In this document: positions 1 through 8,246 of the stretch, one piece after another
Numbering within the stretch: the stretch's first letter is position 1
Layout of the letters: each line of letters begins with the position of its first letter
Program-made: the position numbers and the translations under genes
The notes under the pieces: generated by a model
What the model saw: only the letters and a program-made list of their open reading frames with translations
The model's database searches: none
Told to the model about the DNA's origin: nothing
Source: Bifidobacterium crudilactis
GTDB lineage: Bacteria > Actinomycetota > Actinomycetes > Actinomycetales > Bifidobacteriaceae
Reading direction: 5' to 3'
Assembly: GCF_000738005.1 (NCBI RefSeq)
Contig: NZ_JHAL01000005.1
Span: forward strand, 1-35,388
Length of the DNA stretch: 35,388 nt

Positions 1-917
1 ATTGATATCGCCTGTTGTTGATGATACAGGGTTTCGACTTCGCATGGTGTCCGGTAGCCGAGGCTTCATGGAGACGTTGGTTGTTCCACCAGGAGACCCA
101 TGGGAACGTGGCCTGTTCCAACGCGTGCACGGACCCGAATGGCTTGGATCGGCGGATCAGTTCGTCCTTGTACGCGCCGTTGACGGTTTCGGCCAGCGCG
201 TTGTCGTAGGAGTCGCCCACGCTGCCGGTGGATGCGAGGATGCCTGCTTGTGTCAGGTGCGTGCCGTACAGGGCACTGATGTATTGGGTGCCATGATCAC
301 TGTGGTGGATCAGGCCTGTGGTCCGCCCGTGCCGGGCTGTCCAGCTGATGGACCGGTCCAACGCGACCAGGGGCAGCGTCCTGGTGTGCTGGCTCGCGGC
401 GACGGCCCAGCCCACGATCCTTCCGGCGTACGCGTCGGTGACGAACGCCACATACGCGAACGAGCCGGACGCGAGTCGTGACGATGGTGATGTCGGCCAC
501 GTGCAAGCGTCCAGGAGCCTCGGTGGTGAACTGCCTGTTCACCAGGTCCGGCCTGCCGCCCGTGCCTCTGGCGGGTCGCGTGGTGATCGGGTTCCGTCCC
601 CGACGCACCCCCTGGATCGTGAGGGAGCGCATGACGTGCAGCACCTGGTCACGCCCGATCCCACGCCATCCCCGGCGGATCAGCCGACGATGGACTTTCC
701 GATACCCGTACACCGCCATGAACCGGTGCGCGTGGATCACCATGATGTCACGGGCCGGCGTCTCGTGACGAGCACGCATCCTGCTGGCGGCACGGGCTTT
801 GACCTGCCGGTATGCTCTGGCGGTGAGAAACCCGCCAGCCAGCGCAGCCCGCGGGACCGTGCGGATCGGCCCGACCCCGAACCGGTGGCGATGAGTGTCG
901 ATGTACTCGACCATCAA
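1..917 (-). pseudogene. IS3-family transposase OrfB (DDE integrase domain), frameshifted and cut by the window edge
   Basis: OrfB supplies the rve-type DDE catalytic core of IS3 transposases. The frame entered after the OrfA slippery site gives a typical N-terminal helical region (MVEYIDTHRHRFGV onward) up to the first catalytic Asp in LHVADITIV. It then fails: the rest of the domain continues in another frame as SGSFAYVAFVTDAYAGRIVGW, then HHSDHGTQY (second Asp), DSYDNALAE (catalytic Glu) and PWVSWWNNQRLHE, reaching the left edge without a stop. One surplus base near 473 explains the change. All three DDE residues are still encoded, so the lesion looks recent or is a sequencing error. Confidence 0.85.
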
Positions 918-1213
918 CGTCGTGTCGGGTCGAGCCGTGAGGCGAAAAAAGCCGACGCGCTCGACAGGATCTCGTTCGCCCGACGCAGCTGCGCATTCTC
1001 CCGACGCAGCCGCCTGAGCTCGCCGGACTCCTCGGGACCCGCCGTGCCTGCCGTATCAGCCTTGGCCTGCCAGCGGCGCAATGATTCCGCCGCCACACCC
1101 AGATCCTTCGCCACGCCCTGCAACGCCTTCGTCTCCGACGCGTAATTCTCCCGGGACTCGGCCAACAGCCTGACGGCCCGGTCCCTGAACTCCTTGGCAT
1201 ATCTCGTACTCAT
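914..1213 (-). CDS. IS3-family transposase OrfA (HTH, leucine zipper)
   Basis: A 99-residue protein typical of IS3 OrfA. It begins MSTRYAKEFRDRAVRL, the usual start of the HTH_Tnp_1 DNA-binding domain, with a helix-turn-helix over about residues 30-50 (KDLGVAAESLRRW). It ends in a leucine-zipper-like coiled coil (LRRLRRENAQLRRANEIL) used for dimerisation with OrfAB. The ATG at 1213 is preceded by AAGGAATG. The 3' end overlaps orfB by a few bases, and a slippery heptamer just before the stop lets ribosomes enter the orfB frame. OrfA appears intact. Confidence 0.92.
   Translation of the reverse strand: MSTRYAKEFRDRAVRLLAESRENYASETKALQGVAKDLGVAAESLRRWQAKADTAGTAGPEESGELRRLRRENAQLRRANEILSSASAFFASRLDPTRR
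944..950 (-). other. Programmed -1 frameshift site (T_TTT_TTC) of the IS3 element
   Basis: On the minus strand the orfA codons read GCT TTT TTC GCC, giving the in-frame heptamer T TTT TTC, a classical X_XXY_YYZ slippery sequence. A -1 slip here reads TTT TTT CGC CTC and continues in the orfB frame through MVEYID, giving the OrfAB fusion that is the active IS3 transposase. The position, just before the orfA stop, is as expected for the family. Confidence 0.8.
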
Positions 1214-1264
1214 AATTCCATCATTCCTTATCTGGGGGAAATCAGGAACAAAACCCAGTCCATA

Positions 1265-2890
1265 TCAGGTTACTGTGAGAAAATCCTGTACACCAGATGC
1301 TGCTATTGATGCCCAGAAGGACTGTTTACCAAGATCGGCCGGGCTCAACGACTTGTTCAAGAATTTCATACTGTAGGATTTACCCGCAGCATTCAGTGAT
1401 TTCATCGCTGTCTCCACGAATGTGCGTAATGCTGCACCATGTTTTTCGCTTCGTTTGCTGGTCAGGGTGAGGTCGGTTTGCTGCTGTACCAGTTCTCGAT
1501 TCTCCTGTTGCAGGACGCTGATATTCCGGGAGACTAGTCGGCGGTAATCCACGTACAGGCCGTCCATATCGCTTTCCCCGGTCTTCATCAGCTCGAACTG
1601 GCGGATGCGCGTGTTCTTGTAAAGCATCATCGCAAAGATCTGATCGGCCTCGTATTTCACATCGACCCCGTCACCGGCGTTGAGGCGATCATGGAAGACG
1701 ATGAATTCGTTGCAGACGTTCTTCAGCAAACGCATATCAGTCACATAGCGTCCTGCGACATCGGCAATCCACGGCGACACACGAGATTCGGACCTCTCCA
1801 AGAGTTTGAGAATCAGACTGCCGGCGGTCGTGTGCGAAATGAACGGCACGACCGGAATCACGATGTCGAAGAACTTGGTCCTATTCGCACGGATTGATTC
1901 GGCCTTTTCCGTCCCCTCTGCTTCTGGAATGTTCTTTGCTTCTGTACCCTCTTTCGCTCCAGACGGTTTGGCCTTGGGCAATGATGCTTCATCAAATACG
2001 CTGTCCTTGAGGGCATAGATGAAACGAATGGGTTTTCTCAGACGTTTCCTCGGACTATTCAGCAGTAAGTTCAGCGCCCTTAGCGTCTCGAAAATGTGGA
2101 AGTCATCGAACCGGTCCAGGTCCTCGAAAATCACTAGGGTGCGACGAGAACGCTCGAAGAAATAAACGATTTCATCAAGGTACTGGTCGAAGAAGGAAAC
2201 AGACTCTTCATCAAGGGTCACAGTCGCGGGACCAGCGGATAATTGCCGCAGGTGAACCCTGCCACGTGACAGTTCGATGAGGACCAGTGCCGACACCACG
2301 CCCACCAAGAGCAAAACCATCATGTTCGCGACCGGATTCCAATCTATCTTGAAAGTTGACGATACCGCACTTCCTATTTTTCCAAACCAGCCGGTAATGA
2401 ACATGATGCCAAGAAATACCACTCCGCAATATGCTGCAATAATCGCTTCACGCAATCGACTCGGTTTGCCAATACGTCTGAACCGGGACTGTGGCATGTC
2501 TTTCGGTTCAGCACTGTAGAGCAGTTGTTTCACGATTTCCTGTTGAATGAGGTTTGTCTTTGTGGTGGACTGCTTGGGAACTGAATCATCTATCTGGCTC
2601 TTATCCACGAGAGTGAGTGTTAGCAGCGATACTTGTACGACATCCCCCTCATGCTCATCTGCAAAACGGGATAATATGCTGCTCTTGCCCACCCCGTAGC
2701 CGCCGGACAAAGCGATGTTGTGGATGTTTGTGTTCTTCAAACAGTCATTCAGTGCCTCAACATACGGTGAGTGATGACTCTCCTGATACCTCGGAGTCAA
2801 TGGGCGAAGTTCCCATTCCCCGATGAATTCATCGTCCTGCTCTATAGTGTCCACGTCGCCCCGCCGCTCTTCCATTTTCCCAACAGACAT
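1265..2890 (-). CDS. KAP/YobI-like membrane P-loop NTPase, probably C-terminally short
   Basis: A 541-residue P-loop ATPase. Walker A is GGYGVGKSS at residues 63-71 and Walker B is TLVIFEDLDRF at 251-261. Two hydrophobic segments, about 150-170 and 188-206, are inserted between them, the hallmark of KAP-family NTPases whose membrane helices interrupt the ATPase domain. The segments LSGGYGVGKSSIL, IRFIYALKDSVF and FFDIVIPVVPF resemble YobI-type proteins. A charged, Ala/Lys/Glu-rich stretch lies at 305-335. YobI-like members I know of are roughly twice as long, and this one stops three bases from the IS3 end, so it may have lost its C-terminal half. Start: ATG at 2890, or ATG at 2875. The role is unknown; relatives are often accessory and proposed to act in defence. 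Confidence 0.75.
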   Translation of the reverse strand: MSVGKMEERRGDVDTIEQDDEFIGEWELRPLTPRYQESHHSPYVEALNDCLKNTNIHNIALSGGYGVGKSSILSRFADEHEGDVVQVSLLTLTLVDKSQIDDSVPKQSTTKTNLIQQEIVKQLLYSAEPKDMPQSRFRRIGKPSRLREAIIAAYCGVVFLGIMFITGWFGKIGSAVSSTFKIDWNPVANMMVLLLVGVVSALVLIELSRGRVHLRQLSAGPATVTLDEESVSFFDQYLDEIVYFFERSRRTLVIFEDLDRFDDFHIFETLRALNLLLNSPRKRLRKPIRFIYALKDSVFDEASLPKAKPSGAKEGTEAKNIPEAEGTEKAESIRANRTKFFDIVIPVVPFISHTTAGSLILKLLERSESRVSPWIADVAGRYVTDMRLLKNVCNEFIVFHDRLNAGDGVDVKYEADQIFAMMLYKNTRIRQFELMKTGESDMDGLYVDYRRLVSRNISVLQQENRELVQQQTDLTLTSKRSEKHGAALRTFVETAMKSLNAAGKSYSMKFLNKSLSPADLGKQSFWASIAASGVQDFLTVT

Positions 2891-3126
2891 ACAGCTTCAG
2901 CAATCATACGTGGCGGGACAGTACAACATCCTGCCCTCCAAATCCCTCCGAACCGTTCGCCGGGAGCACGCTCTCCAGCATCCACCCAGCGACTTTCAAA
3001 CGGTCTCGCCTTGTCTTCATTGACGTGGTAAATAATGTGGTAAAAAGAGATAAGGAATCAATTCCCCCAGCAATAACAATGCCTTTCAAACATTAATTCC
3101 GACTCCGGCTAGCTCCACGGTTATGC

Positions 3127-3154
3127 AATGGTCACTCCAATCGGAGTGACCATT
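3127..3154. terminator. Perfect 12-bp inverted repeat, terminator-like hairpin or operator
   Basis: AATGGTCACTCC, loop AATC, GGAGTGACCATT: a perfect stem just downstream of the minus-strand regulator that ends at 3179 and upstream of the NTPase gene. There is no long T run on either side. It may be a terminator for the regulator or a palindromic binding site in the NTPase upstream region. Confidence 0.5.
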
Positions 3155-3178
3155 TGTCACTAAGCGATCTTTGTGGGG

Positions 3179-4096
3179 TTATACTGACGGTTTAGGTTCG
3201 TTGGTGCCTCGCTCGTGCTGTGACTCAAGCGTTTTGACAGACTCTTCCTGGGTTGATGCCCAGGTGTCCAGAATTGTCAGGCTGTCCGCACTGGCTGACC
3301 CTGGCGCTGCCGTATATGTCACTATGGAAATATCGGGATTACCTGGCAGCGCGAAATCATTGTACTCAAGATCAAGTCGTCCTATAAAGGGGTGATTAAT
3401 CAGCTTTCGTCCACGTGAATGTCGCTGCACATTATGCTTGGCCCAACGTTTGGCAAAATCCTGGCTGCAAGCACTTAGCGAGCCGATGAGTTCGGTCAAA
3501 GCTCTGTCAGCCGGGTCATGCCCAGCTGCCGAGCGCAATGCGGCAACAATGAGATCGCGGGAGGCGTCGGTGTCTTCGTAGAATGATTCTGAACGCGGAT
3601 CCAGAAACGCGTATCGAGCGAAATTCGGAACGTGGTTCGGACTGGATGCGATCAAATCGCTGTATAGCGCGCGCCCCATCCTGTTCGCGGCCAGCATATC
3701 AAGCCGCTCGTTCTGCACCACCGCCGGAACGCTCATCGAATCAAGAACCTGCTGGACTGAATCATTGATTGGGTTCGCTCGCTGGTGGTGTGGTGCACGA
3801 ACCCGTCCGGTCGGTGTCACATTGCGCGCTAAATCCCGCAAATGGGCATACTCGTCATCGTTGAGTCGCAAAACCCCCGCAATTGCTTCCAACACGCTAT
3901 CGGAAGCGCTTCCCAATTTCCCGCGCTCCAAGCGCGTGTAGTATTCGACACTGACCCCAGCCAGCATCGCGACCTCTTCACGGCGCAATCCCGGAACTCT
4001 GCGTCTGCCGCCGACATATGGCAGACCCGCCTGTTCGGGTGTGATCCTGGCACGCCTGTCCATAAGGAAGCTTCGAATTTCCTGTTCAATCTGCAT
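3179..4096 (-). CDS. XRE-family regulator with MLTR-type ligand-binding domain (paralogue 1)
   Basis: A 305-residue transcription factor. The N-terminal helix-turn-helix (about residues 8-75) contains RRARITPEQAGLP, GLRREEVAMLAGVS and EYYTRLERGK, the standard signature of this actinobacterial group. The remainder (about 105-285) fits the MLTR ligand-binding domain (PF17765-like), with SVPAVVQNERLDMLAANR and FLDPRSESFYEDTD. Members typically sense small hydrophobic ligands and control a divergently transcribed SDR or efflux gene. Here it faces an SDR at 4318 across about 220 bp, which suggests direct control. ATG at 4096; a GTG codon immediately before it is an alternative start. It is clearly paralogous to the regulator at 11548-12543. 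Confidence 0.9.
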   Translation of the reverse strand: MQIEQEIRSFLMDRRARITPEQAGLPYVGGRRRVPGLRREEVAMLAGVSVEYYTRLERGKLGSASDSVLEAIAGVLRLNDDEYAHLRDLARNVTPTGRVRAPHHQRANPINDSVQQVLDSMSVPAVVQNERLDMLAANRMGRALYSDLIASSPNHVPNFARYAFLDPRSESFYEDTDASRDLIVAALRSAAGHDPADRALTELIGSLSACSQDFAKRWAKHNVQRHSRGRKLINHPFIGRLDLEYNDFALPGNPDISIVTYTAAPGSASADSLTILDTWASTQEESVKTLESQHERGTNEPKPSV

Positions 4097-4184
4097 CACT
4101 AAATTCTATGCCTTCATCTGGCGCATTGGGGGGTACCGTCAGTGACCGTTTGCACTCATCGCACACTCGCGTTCCCAATTATGC

Positions 4185-4213
4185 TTGGGCTTGTATCGGA
4201 TACCGAATAGAAA
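4185..4213 (+). promoter_or_regulatory. Possible promoter of the SDR gene
   Basis: TTGGGC (4185-4190), 17 bases, TAGAAA (4208-4213). The spacer holds TCGG-ATA-CCGA (4196-4206), a short palindrome that could be an operator for the divergent XRE regulator. The match to consensus is weak. Confidence 0.3.
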
Positions 4214-4317
4214 ATCGGGTCTCAAGCTTCGGTTGAATATGGGAAATGCGGCTGGGAATATCGGCATATACCAACAGACACAGATCCGGCTCAGTTCCGG
4301 AAGAAGGGAAAGACATC

Positions 4318-5061
4318 ATGATTACGGATAAAGTCGTGGCTATCACCGGTGCATCAAGCGGCATCGGCGCCCAGACAGCATTGCTGCTCGCCCGCAAGGG
4401 TGCGAAAGTCATGCTTAGTGCGCGACGCGAAGACAGATTACAGGAACTTGTGGAATCAATCACGCGGAAGGGCGGACAGGCCGCGTACCAGATCGTCGAT
4501 GTGACGAAACCCGAAGACAATCACCGACTGGTACAGACGACAATCGACGCTTTCGGCCGTCTTGACGTCATGTTCCTGAATGCAGGTCTGATGCCCACCG
4601 CACCATTGTCCGCGCTCAAAACGGACGAGTGGGATCGCACGATCGACGTCAACATCAAAGGTGTGCTCAACGGCATAGCAGCGGCTTTGCCGGTATTTAC
4701 GGCACAGAAGTCGGGGCATTTCATCGCCACCAGCTCGGTCGCGGGGCTTAAAGCATATCCAGGGGGCGCCGTGTATGGTGCCACCAAGTGGGCCTTACGC
4801 GATCTCATGGAAGTGCTGCGCATGGAGTGCGCCCAGGAGAACAGCCACATCAGAACCGCGACAATATACCCAGCCGCAATCAGAACGGAGCTGCTCAATA
4901 CGATCAGCGATGAACAATCTGCCGCGGCCATGAAACAGACTTACGACGCATACCAGATCGATGCGGATCGCGTCGCCAATGTCGTCGCATTCGCCATCGA
5001 TCAGCCAGAGGACACCAACGTCAACGAATTCACGATAGGGCCCACCGACCAACCCTGGTGA
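4318..5061 (+). CDS. SDR-family NAD(P)-dependent oxidoreductase (classical)
   Basis: A 247-residue short-chain dehydrogenase/reductase. It has the cofactor motif TGASSGIG at residues 10-17, NAG at 88-90, and the catalytic Ser140, Tyr153 and Lys157 (VYGATKWAL), so it should be an active carbonyl/alcohol oxidoreductase. SARRE after beta-2 suggests NADPH preference. The start is ATG 4318, preceded by AGAAGGGA; an in-frame upstream extension lacks a ribosome site. It is the first gene of a plus-strand run to 7956 and is divergent from the XRE regulator, a common arrangement for ligand-controlled SDRs. The substrate cannot be told from sequence. Confidence 0.92.
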   Translation: MITDKVVAITGASSGIGAQTALLLARKGAKVMLSARREDRLQELVESITRKGGQAAYQIVDVTKPEDNHRLVQTTIDAFGRLDVMFLNAGLMPTAPLSALKTDEWDRTIDVNIKGVLNGIAAALPVFTAQKSGHFIATSSVAGLKAYPGGAVYGATKWALRDLMEVLRMECAQENSHIRTATIYPAAIRTELLNTISDEQSAAAMKQTYDAYQIDADRVANVVAFAIDQPEDTNVNEFTIGPTDQPW

Positions 5062-5214
5062 TGGGCCCTCAGCATAGCAGCAGTTTCCAGACCAAGAACA
5101 CTTGACACGACGCCCAAGAACGTTCCTGTCTCTCCAGGCCTGACCCACATCAATCCATAGGACGAGCAGCACTGCTCCCATCCCCAATGTAAACATCAAA
5201 GGAAAGCACTTAAC

Positions 5215-5862
5215 ATGCCCATGAAAGTACTGATTCTCGGCGCGAATGGCGCCACCGCACGTCTGGTCACCGAACGATTACTGAACGAGACCGATAACGA
5301 CCTGGTCCTGTTCCTGCGTCATGCCGACCGATTGAGCCAATACGCTCATCAGGAACGCATAACTCTCGTCGAAGGCGACGCCCAGAACATCTCGACGTTG
5401 AAGACCGCCATGAAAGATGTCGATATCGTGTATTCAAATCTCGGCGGGACCGATCTGGCAGATTCGACCCGGGCCGTGCTCACGGCGATGAAGGCGACCA
5501 GTCGGACCAGGCTCCTATTCTACAGCGCTCTTGGCGCACTGCATGAGGTGCCCGGAGCCTTCGGAGAATGGAACGAGCAAGCGATCAAGGACTATCTACC
5601 TGGATTCCGCGAATCAGACTCACTCATCAGTCACACCCCGGAGATCACCACCACGCAGTTCCGCCCGGCGTGGCTCACTGACAACGATGAGGTCAACTAT
5701 GAGACCACCGCTCGTAATGAACCCTTTAAAGGCACTGAGGTCTCACGTAAAAGCGTTGCAGATTTCGTTGTCAGACTGATCAAGAATCCAACACTCTACG
5801 CTAATGACAGCATCGGCCTTGACAAGCCGGGAACCGATGGTGACAAACCTGCGTGGTTATAG
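5215..5862 (+). CDS. NmrA/atypical-SDR NAD(P)-binding protein
   Basis: A 215-residue protein with an N-terminal Rossmann motif, VLILGANGATARLVTERLL (GANGATA at residues 9-15), followed by LVEGDAQNISTLKTAMKDVD, as in NmrA-like NAD(H)-binding proteins and flavin/biliverdin reductase-like atypical SDRs. The classical YxxxK pair is not present in the expected place; GTEVSRKSVADFV near the C terminus is typical of the family. Members act as NAD(P)-dependent epimerase-like reductases or redox sensors. ATG 5215 is preceded by AAAGGAAAG. It is probably cotranscribed with the SDR upstream and the cyclophilin-like genes downstream. Confidence 0.88.
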   Translation: MPMKVLILGANGATARLVTERLLNETDNDLVLFLRHADRLSQYAHQERITLVEGDAQNISTLKTAMKDVDIVYSNLGGTDLADSTRAVLTAMKATSRTRLLFYSALGALHEVPGAFGEWNEQAIKDYLPGFRESDSLISHTPEITTTQFRPAWLTDNDEVNYETTARNEPFKGTEVSRKSVADFVVRLIKNPTLYANDSIGLDKPGTDGDKPAWL

Positions 5863-5911
5863 ACCCTATCGCAAGACGAATGACAAGAAGCAAGGAAAGG
5901 GAGCTTGAATT

Positions 5912-6268
5912 GTGGCACGGCACATCACGATAACCGTCAACGGCACGGAATATACCGCCGATCTCGTTGAGACGAAGGCCACGGAGGATCTGCTCGCCAT
6001 GCTACCGATGACTCTGACCTTGCGTAGGTTCGGGCTCAATGAGCAGATCGCCGAATTGCCGGGGAAACTTGATACCAGTGATTCCCCAGCTGGGACCGCC
6101 GCTGAAGTTGGCGATATCGACTTGTATGCCCCTTGGGGAAATTTCGCCATGTTCTATCGTGCCATTCCCTATAGCGAAGGCCTGGTGAAACTCGGACACA
6201 TCAGGGGTGATTCGAGCGCTTGGAAGCGCTACGGCGAAGGCACACACGCGACCTTCGCAGCTCGGTGA
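5912..6268 (+). CDS. Cyclophilin-like fold protein, cytoplasmic (copy 1)
   Basis: A 118-residue protein beginning at GTG 5912 behind AAGGAAAGGGAG. The motifs LLAMLPMTLTLRRF, GDIDLYAPWGNFAMFYRA and LVKLGHI match the small bacterial cyclophilin-like domain (PF18050 type), a beta-barrel of uncertain function often found beside flavodoxins, SDRs and aldo/keto reductases. There is no signal peptide. Two further members lie at 6338-6697 and, as a lipoprotein, at 9586-10155. The three share LPMTL/LPATL and the EVGD/EIGD and GHI/GKT landmarks but differ widely elsewhere, so they are old paralogues rather than recent duplicates. Confidence 0.85.
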   Translation: MARHITITVNGTEYTADLVETKATEDLLAMLPMTLTLRRFGLNEQIAELPGKLDTSDSPAGTAAEVGDIDLYAPWGNFAMFYRAIPYSEGLVKLGHIRGDSSAWKRYGEGTHATFAAR

Positions 6269-6337
6269 CCATACTCCGGATAAGAGAATCAGCGTGACCA
6301 CCTTTTTGTGAATCTATTCAAGAAAGACGAACATCTC

Positions 6338-6697
6338 ATGACAGACAGACCGATTCGACTGAAATTCAACGGACGCACGGTTCCTGCCGTCCTCTATGAC
6401 AATCCAGCGGCCAATTCCCTGTACACGCAACTTCCTGCGACCTTGCTCTTCAGTGATTACGGACGCCAGGAGGTCAACGCCAGGATTCCGCGCAAACTCA
6501 CCATGAAGGGCATGCCGGAAGGTTGCGATCCCGAAATCGGAGATATCGGATACAACGTGGCCGGTGTCGTCGTTCTGCATTATTCGAAGATTGGGTATTT
6601 CAAGGGAACAGCGGTATTGGGTCATATAGATGCCGATGTATCCATATTCCAAGGATGGGACAAGCCTGTTGAAGTCAGCATAGACCCGGTCGCGTGA
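6338..6697 (+). CDS. Cyclophilin-like fold protein, cytoplasmic (copy 2)
   Basis: A 119-residue protein from ATG 6338, with AGAAAG some ten bases upstream; an in-frame GTG at 6308 would add ten residues and has no clear ribosome site. IRLKFNGRTVPAVLYDN opens the barrel, LPATLLFSDYGRQEV corresponds to the LPMTLxF segment of its neighbours, and DPEIGDIGYNVAG and TAVLGHID match the second half of the domain. Compared with copy 1, the PW.N.(A/G).FY stretch is altered to NVAGVVVLHYS, so any ligand pocket may differ. The stop overlaps the start of the MFS gene by four bases (GTGA), implying translational coupling to a transporter. Confidence 0.8.
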   Translation: MTDRPIRLKFNGRTVPAVLYDNPAANSLYTQLPATLLFSDYGRQEVNARIPRKLTMKGMPEGCDPEIGDIGYNVAGVVVLHYSKIGYFKGTAVLGHIDADVSIFQGWDKPVEVSIDPVA

Positions 6698-7956
6698 ATA
6701 CGGCACACATGTCACCATACGCAAAGAGTGAGTTGCGTGAACCGGATCCGCAGCGGGGCGAACATAGCAGGTCTTGCGCTCAGCGACAGGGAAAGTCCTT
6801 TCGTGGATACATTGCCGCGTCGCTTTCTCTTATTGCGGTTTTTGCCGCCTCAGGCGCTCCTTATCCACTGTATGAGCGGTACAGGATTGAGGAGGGGCTG
6901 TCGACCGGCGATTTATCATGGGCCACCGTCAGCTATCTCTTCGCCGTGTTGGCGACATTGCTGGTTTTCGGACAGATATCAGACTATCTGGGACGTAAAC
7001 CGGTTACGCTGGCGGCACTGGTACTCGCTGCATTGGGATCAGCGGTCTTGCTGCACCTGAATGGCATGATGGTACTTATCCTGGGAAGAGTACTCCAAGG
7101 AGCGGCATGTGGACTAGCTGCATCCGCGACACAGGCCTATGTCTTGGACACCGCTCCTCGACACCCGACGTGGCTGGGAGCCGCCACCGCGACTAATGTT
7201 TCTCAGATTGGCATCGTGCTGGGCACTCTGGGAGGCGGGTTCCTGGCCTGGTCGTCTCCGTCTCCTGAGCAGGCCCCGATGCTGGCCTCTATTATGCTGA
7301 CGGTCTTGGCATTGCTGTTAGTGATTGCAGCGGATCATGACCCAGTCGGCAGACGGTCCGGCGCTATGACCTCGCTGCGACCGGTTGTGGCCATACCTCA
7401 AGCCGCACGGCCGCTGATTGTGGCTTCAGCAGGTGTATTCATTTCCACATGGGCCTTGACCGGTTTTTACCAATCATTCGCACCGACGATATCAGCTACT
7501 TATCTGGGTACCAGGAACCCTGTCATGGCTGCCTTGGTTATAGCATCGGTTGTAGGGCCACAACCGTTCGGCGCTGCGGTCAGCGGTCGTATACCCGTCC
7601 GCAAGGCACAGGTATACGGAAGCGTCACCTTCGCGTTCGCCGTATCGGCTATTGCATTTGGTCTGTATCGGCATTCCGCGCCGCTTGTCATTGGCAGCGG
7701 ACTGATAGCAGGGCTCTCCCAAGGGGTCGGATATACCGCTTCAGTACGCATGCTGCTCGATAAGGTTACGGGCGACCAGCATGCTGGACTGATGTCGGCA
7801 ATTTCCATGATTTCATATATCGGATCGGCGGTCCCCAGTTTTATCGCCGGTCAGCTCAGTCTTGTGATGTCCTTGCAAACCATAGCAACCGGGTATGTTG
7901 GCCTGGCTGCCGCAGGAGCACTACTGATCATAGGCATACGTCATCGAACTACGTAG
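6694..7956 (+). CDS. MFS transporter, probable drug/metabolite efflux
   Basis: A 420-residue membrane protein with about 12 hydrophobic segments. It has the MFS loop 2-3 motif GQISDYLGRKPV and the motif-C-like GIVLGTLGGGFLAW in helix 5, which is associated with antiporters. GTG 6694 overlaps the previous stop; ATG 6709 is an alternative. The N-terminal 40 residues are hydrophilic. It is the last gene of the SDR/NmrA/cyclophilin-like run and probably exports the compound handled by those proteins. It is followed by a hairpin region and the convergent aldo/keto reductase. Confidence 0.88.
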   Translation: MNTAHMSPYAKSELREPDPQRGEHSRSCAQRQGKSFRGYIAASLSLIAVFAASGAPYPLYERYRIEEGLSTGDLSWATVSYLFAVLATLLVFGQISDYLGRKPVTLAALVLAALGSAVLLHLNGMMVLILGRVLQGAACGLAASATQAYVLDTAPRHPTWLGAATATNVSQIGIVLGTLGGGFLAWSSPSPEQAPMLASIMLTVLALLLVIAADHDPVGRRSGAMTSLRPVVAIPQAARPLIVASAGVFISTWALTGFYQSFAPTISATYLGTRNPVMAALVIASVVGPQPFGAAVSGRIPVRKAQVYGSVTFAFAVSAIAFGLYRHSAPLVIGSGLIAGLSQGVGYTASVRMLLDKVTGDQHAGLMSAISMISYIGSAVPSFIAGQLSLVMSLQTIATGYVGLAAAGALLIIGIRHRTT

Positions 7957-8184
7957 TCCTGCGGTCAGATGACGTGAGTCCGGCAATGGTTCTTCGGCAA
8001 TCAGCATCGATTGCCGTAATACTGCGTGCCGGGATTGATTACCTGTGAGCATATGCTGTGAGCGACACAGGTCGTCGGGAGCCCACGCGAAATCGTTCAG
8101 TCTCCACTCCGGTATCTCGCCTCAGTTGTACGGAATATGGCTGCACGACATGGTCCCCTGGTTCGGGTGTGCACGTCCCGAGCC

Positions 8185-8246
8185 GAGTGAAGCACACCCC
8201 AAGCTGCAGGGAAAGGGTGCGCTCCCCTTCCCTGCCTGGTTCACTC
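8185..8246. terminator. Long nested inverted repeat between convergent genes (bidirectional terminator candidate)
   Basis: An inner stem GCAGGGAA/TTCCCTGC (8206-8235, one mismatch then GGG/CCC, loop TGCGCT) sits inside an outer stem GAGTGAA (8185-8191)/TTCACTC (8240-8246). The outer arm overlaps the stop codon of the minus-strand aldo/keto reductase. The 288-bp space 7957-8244 holds no supportable gene. Confidence 0.55.

Larger units (their letters stand above)
1..1262 (-). mobile_element. IS3-family (IS150-like) insertion sequence, partial, running off the left edge
   Basis: The minus strand carries a two-gene IS3-type transposase (orfA then orfB). The end upstream of orfA probably begins near 1262 on the minus strand with TGGACTGGGTTTTGTT, which resembles the TGTACTGCACCCATTTTGTT end known from IS150. 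The other end lies outside the window, so inverted repeats and target duplication cannot be checked. The element has a programmed frameshift site and an additional disrupting frameshift in orfB, so this copy is probably inactive unless the extra base is a sequencing error. Confidence 0.85.

Noticed and set aside
318..1145. Long plus-strand open frame across the IS element
   Set aside because: It is antisense to orfA/orfB, which carry clear transposase motifs; the plus frame has no recognisable protein character.
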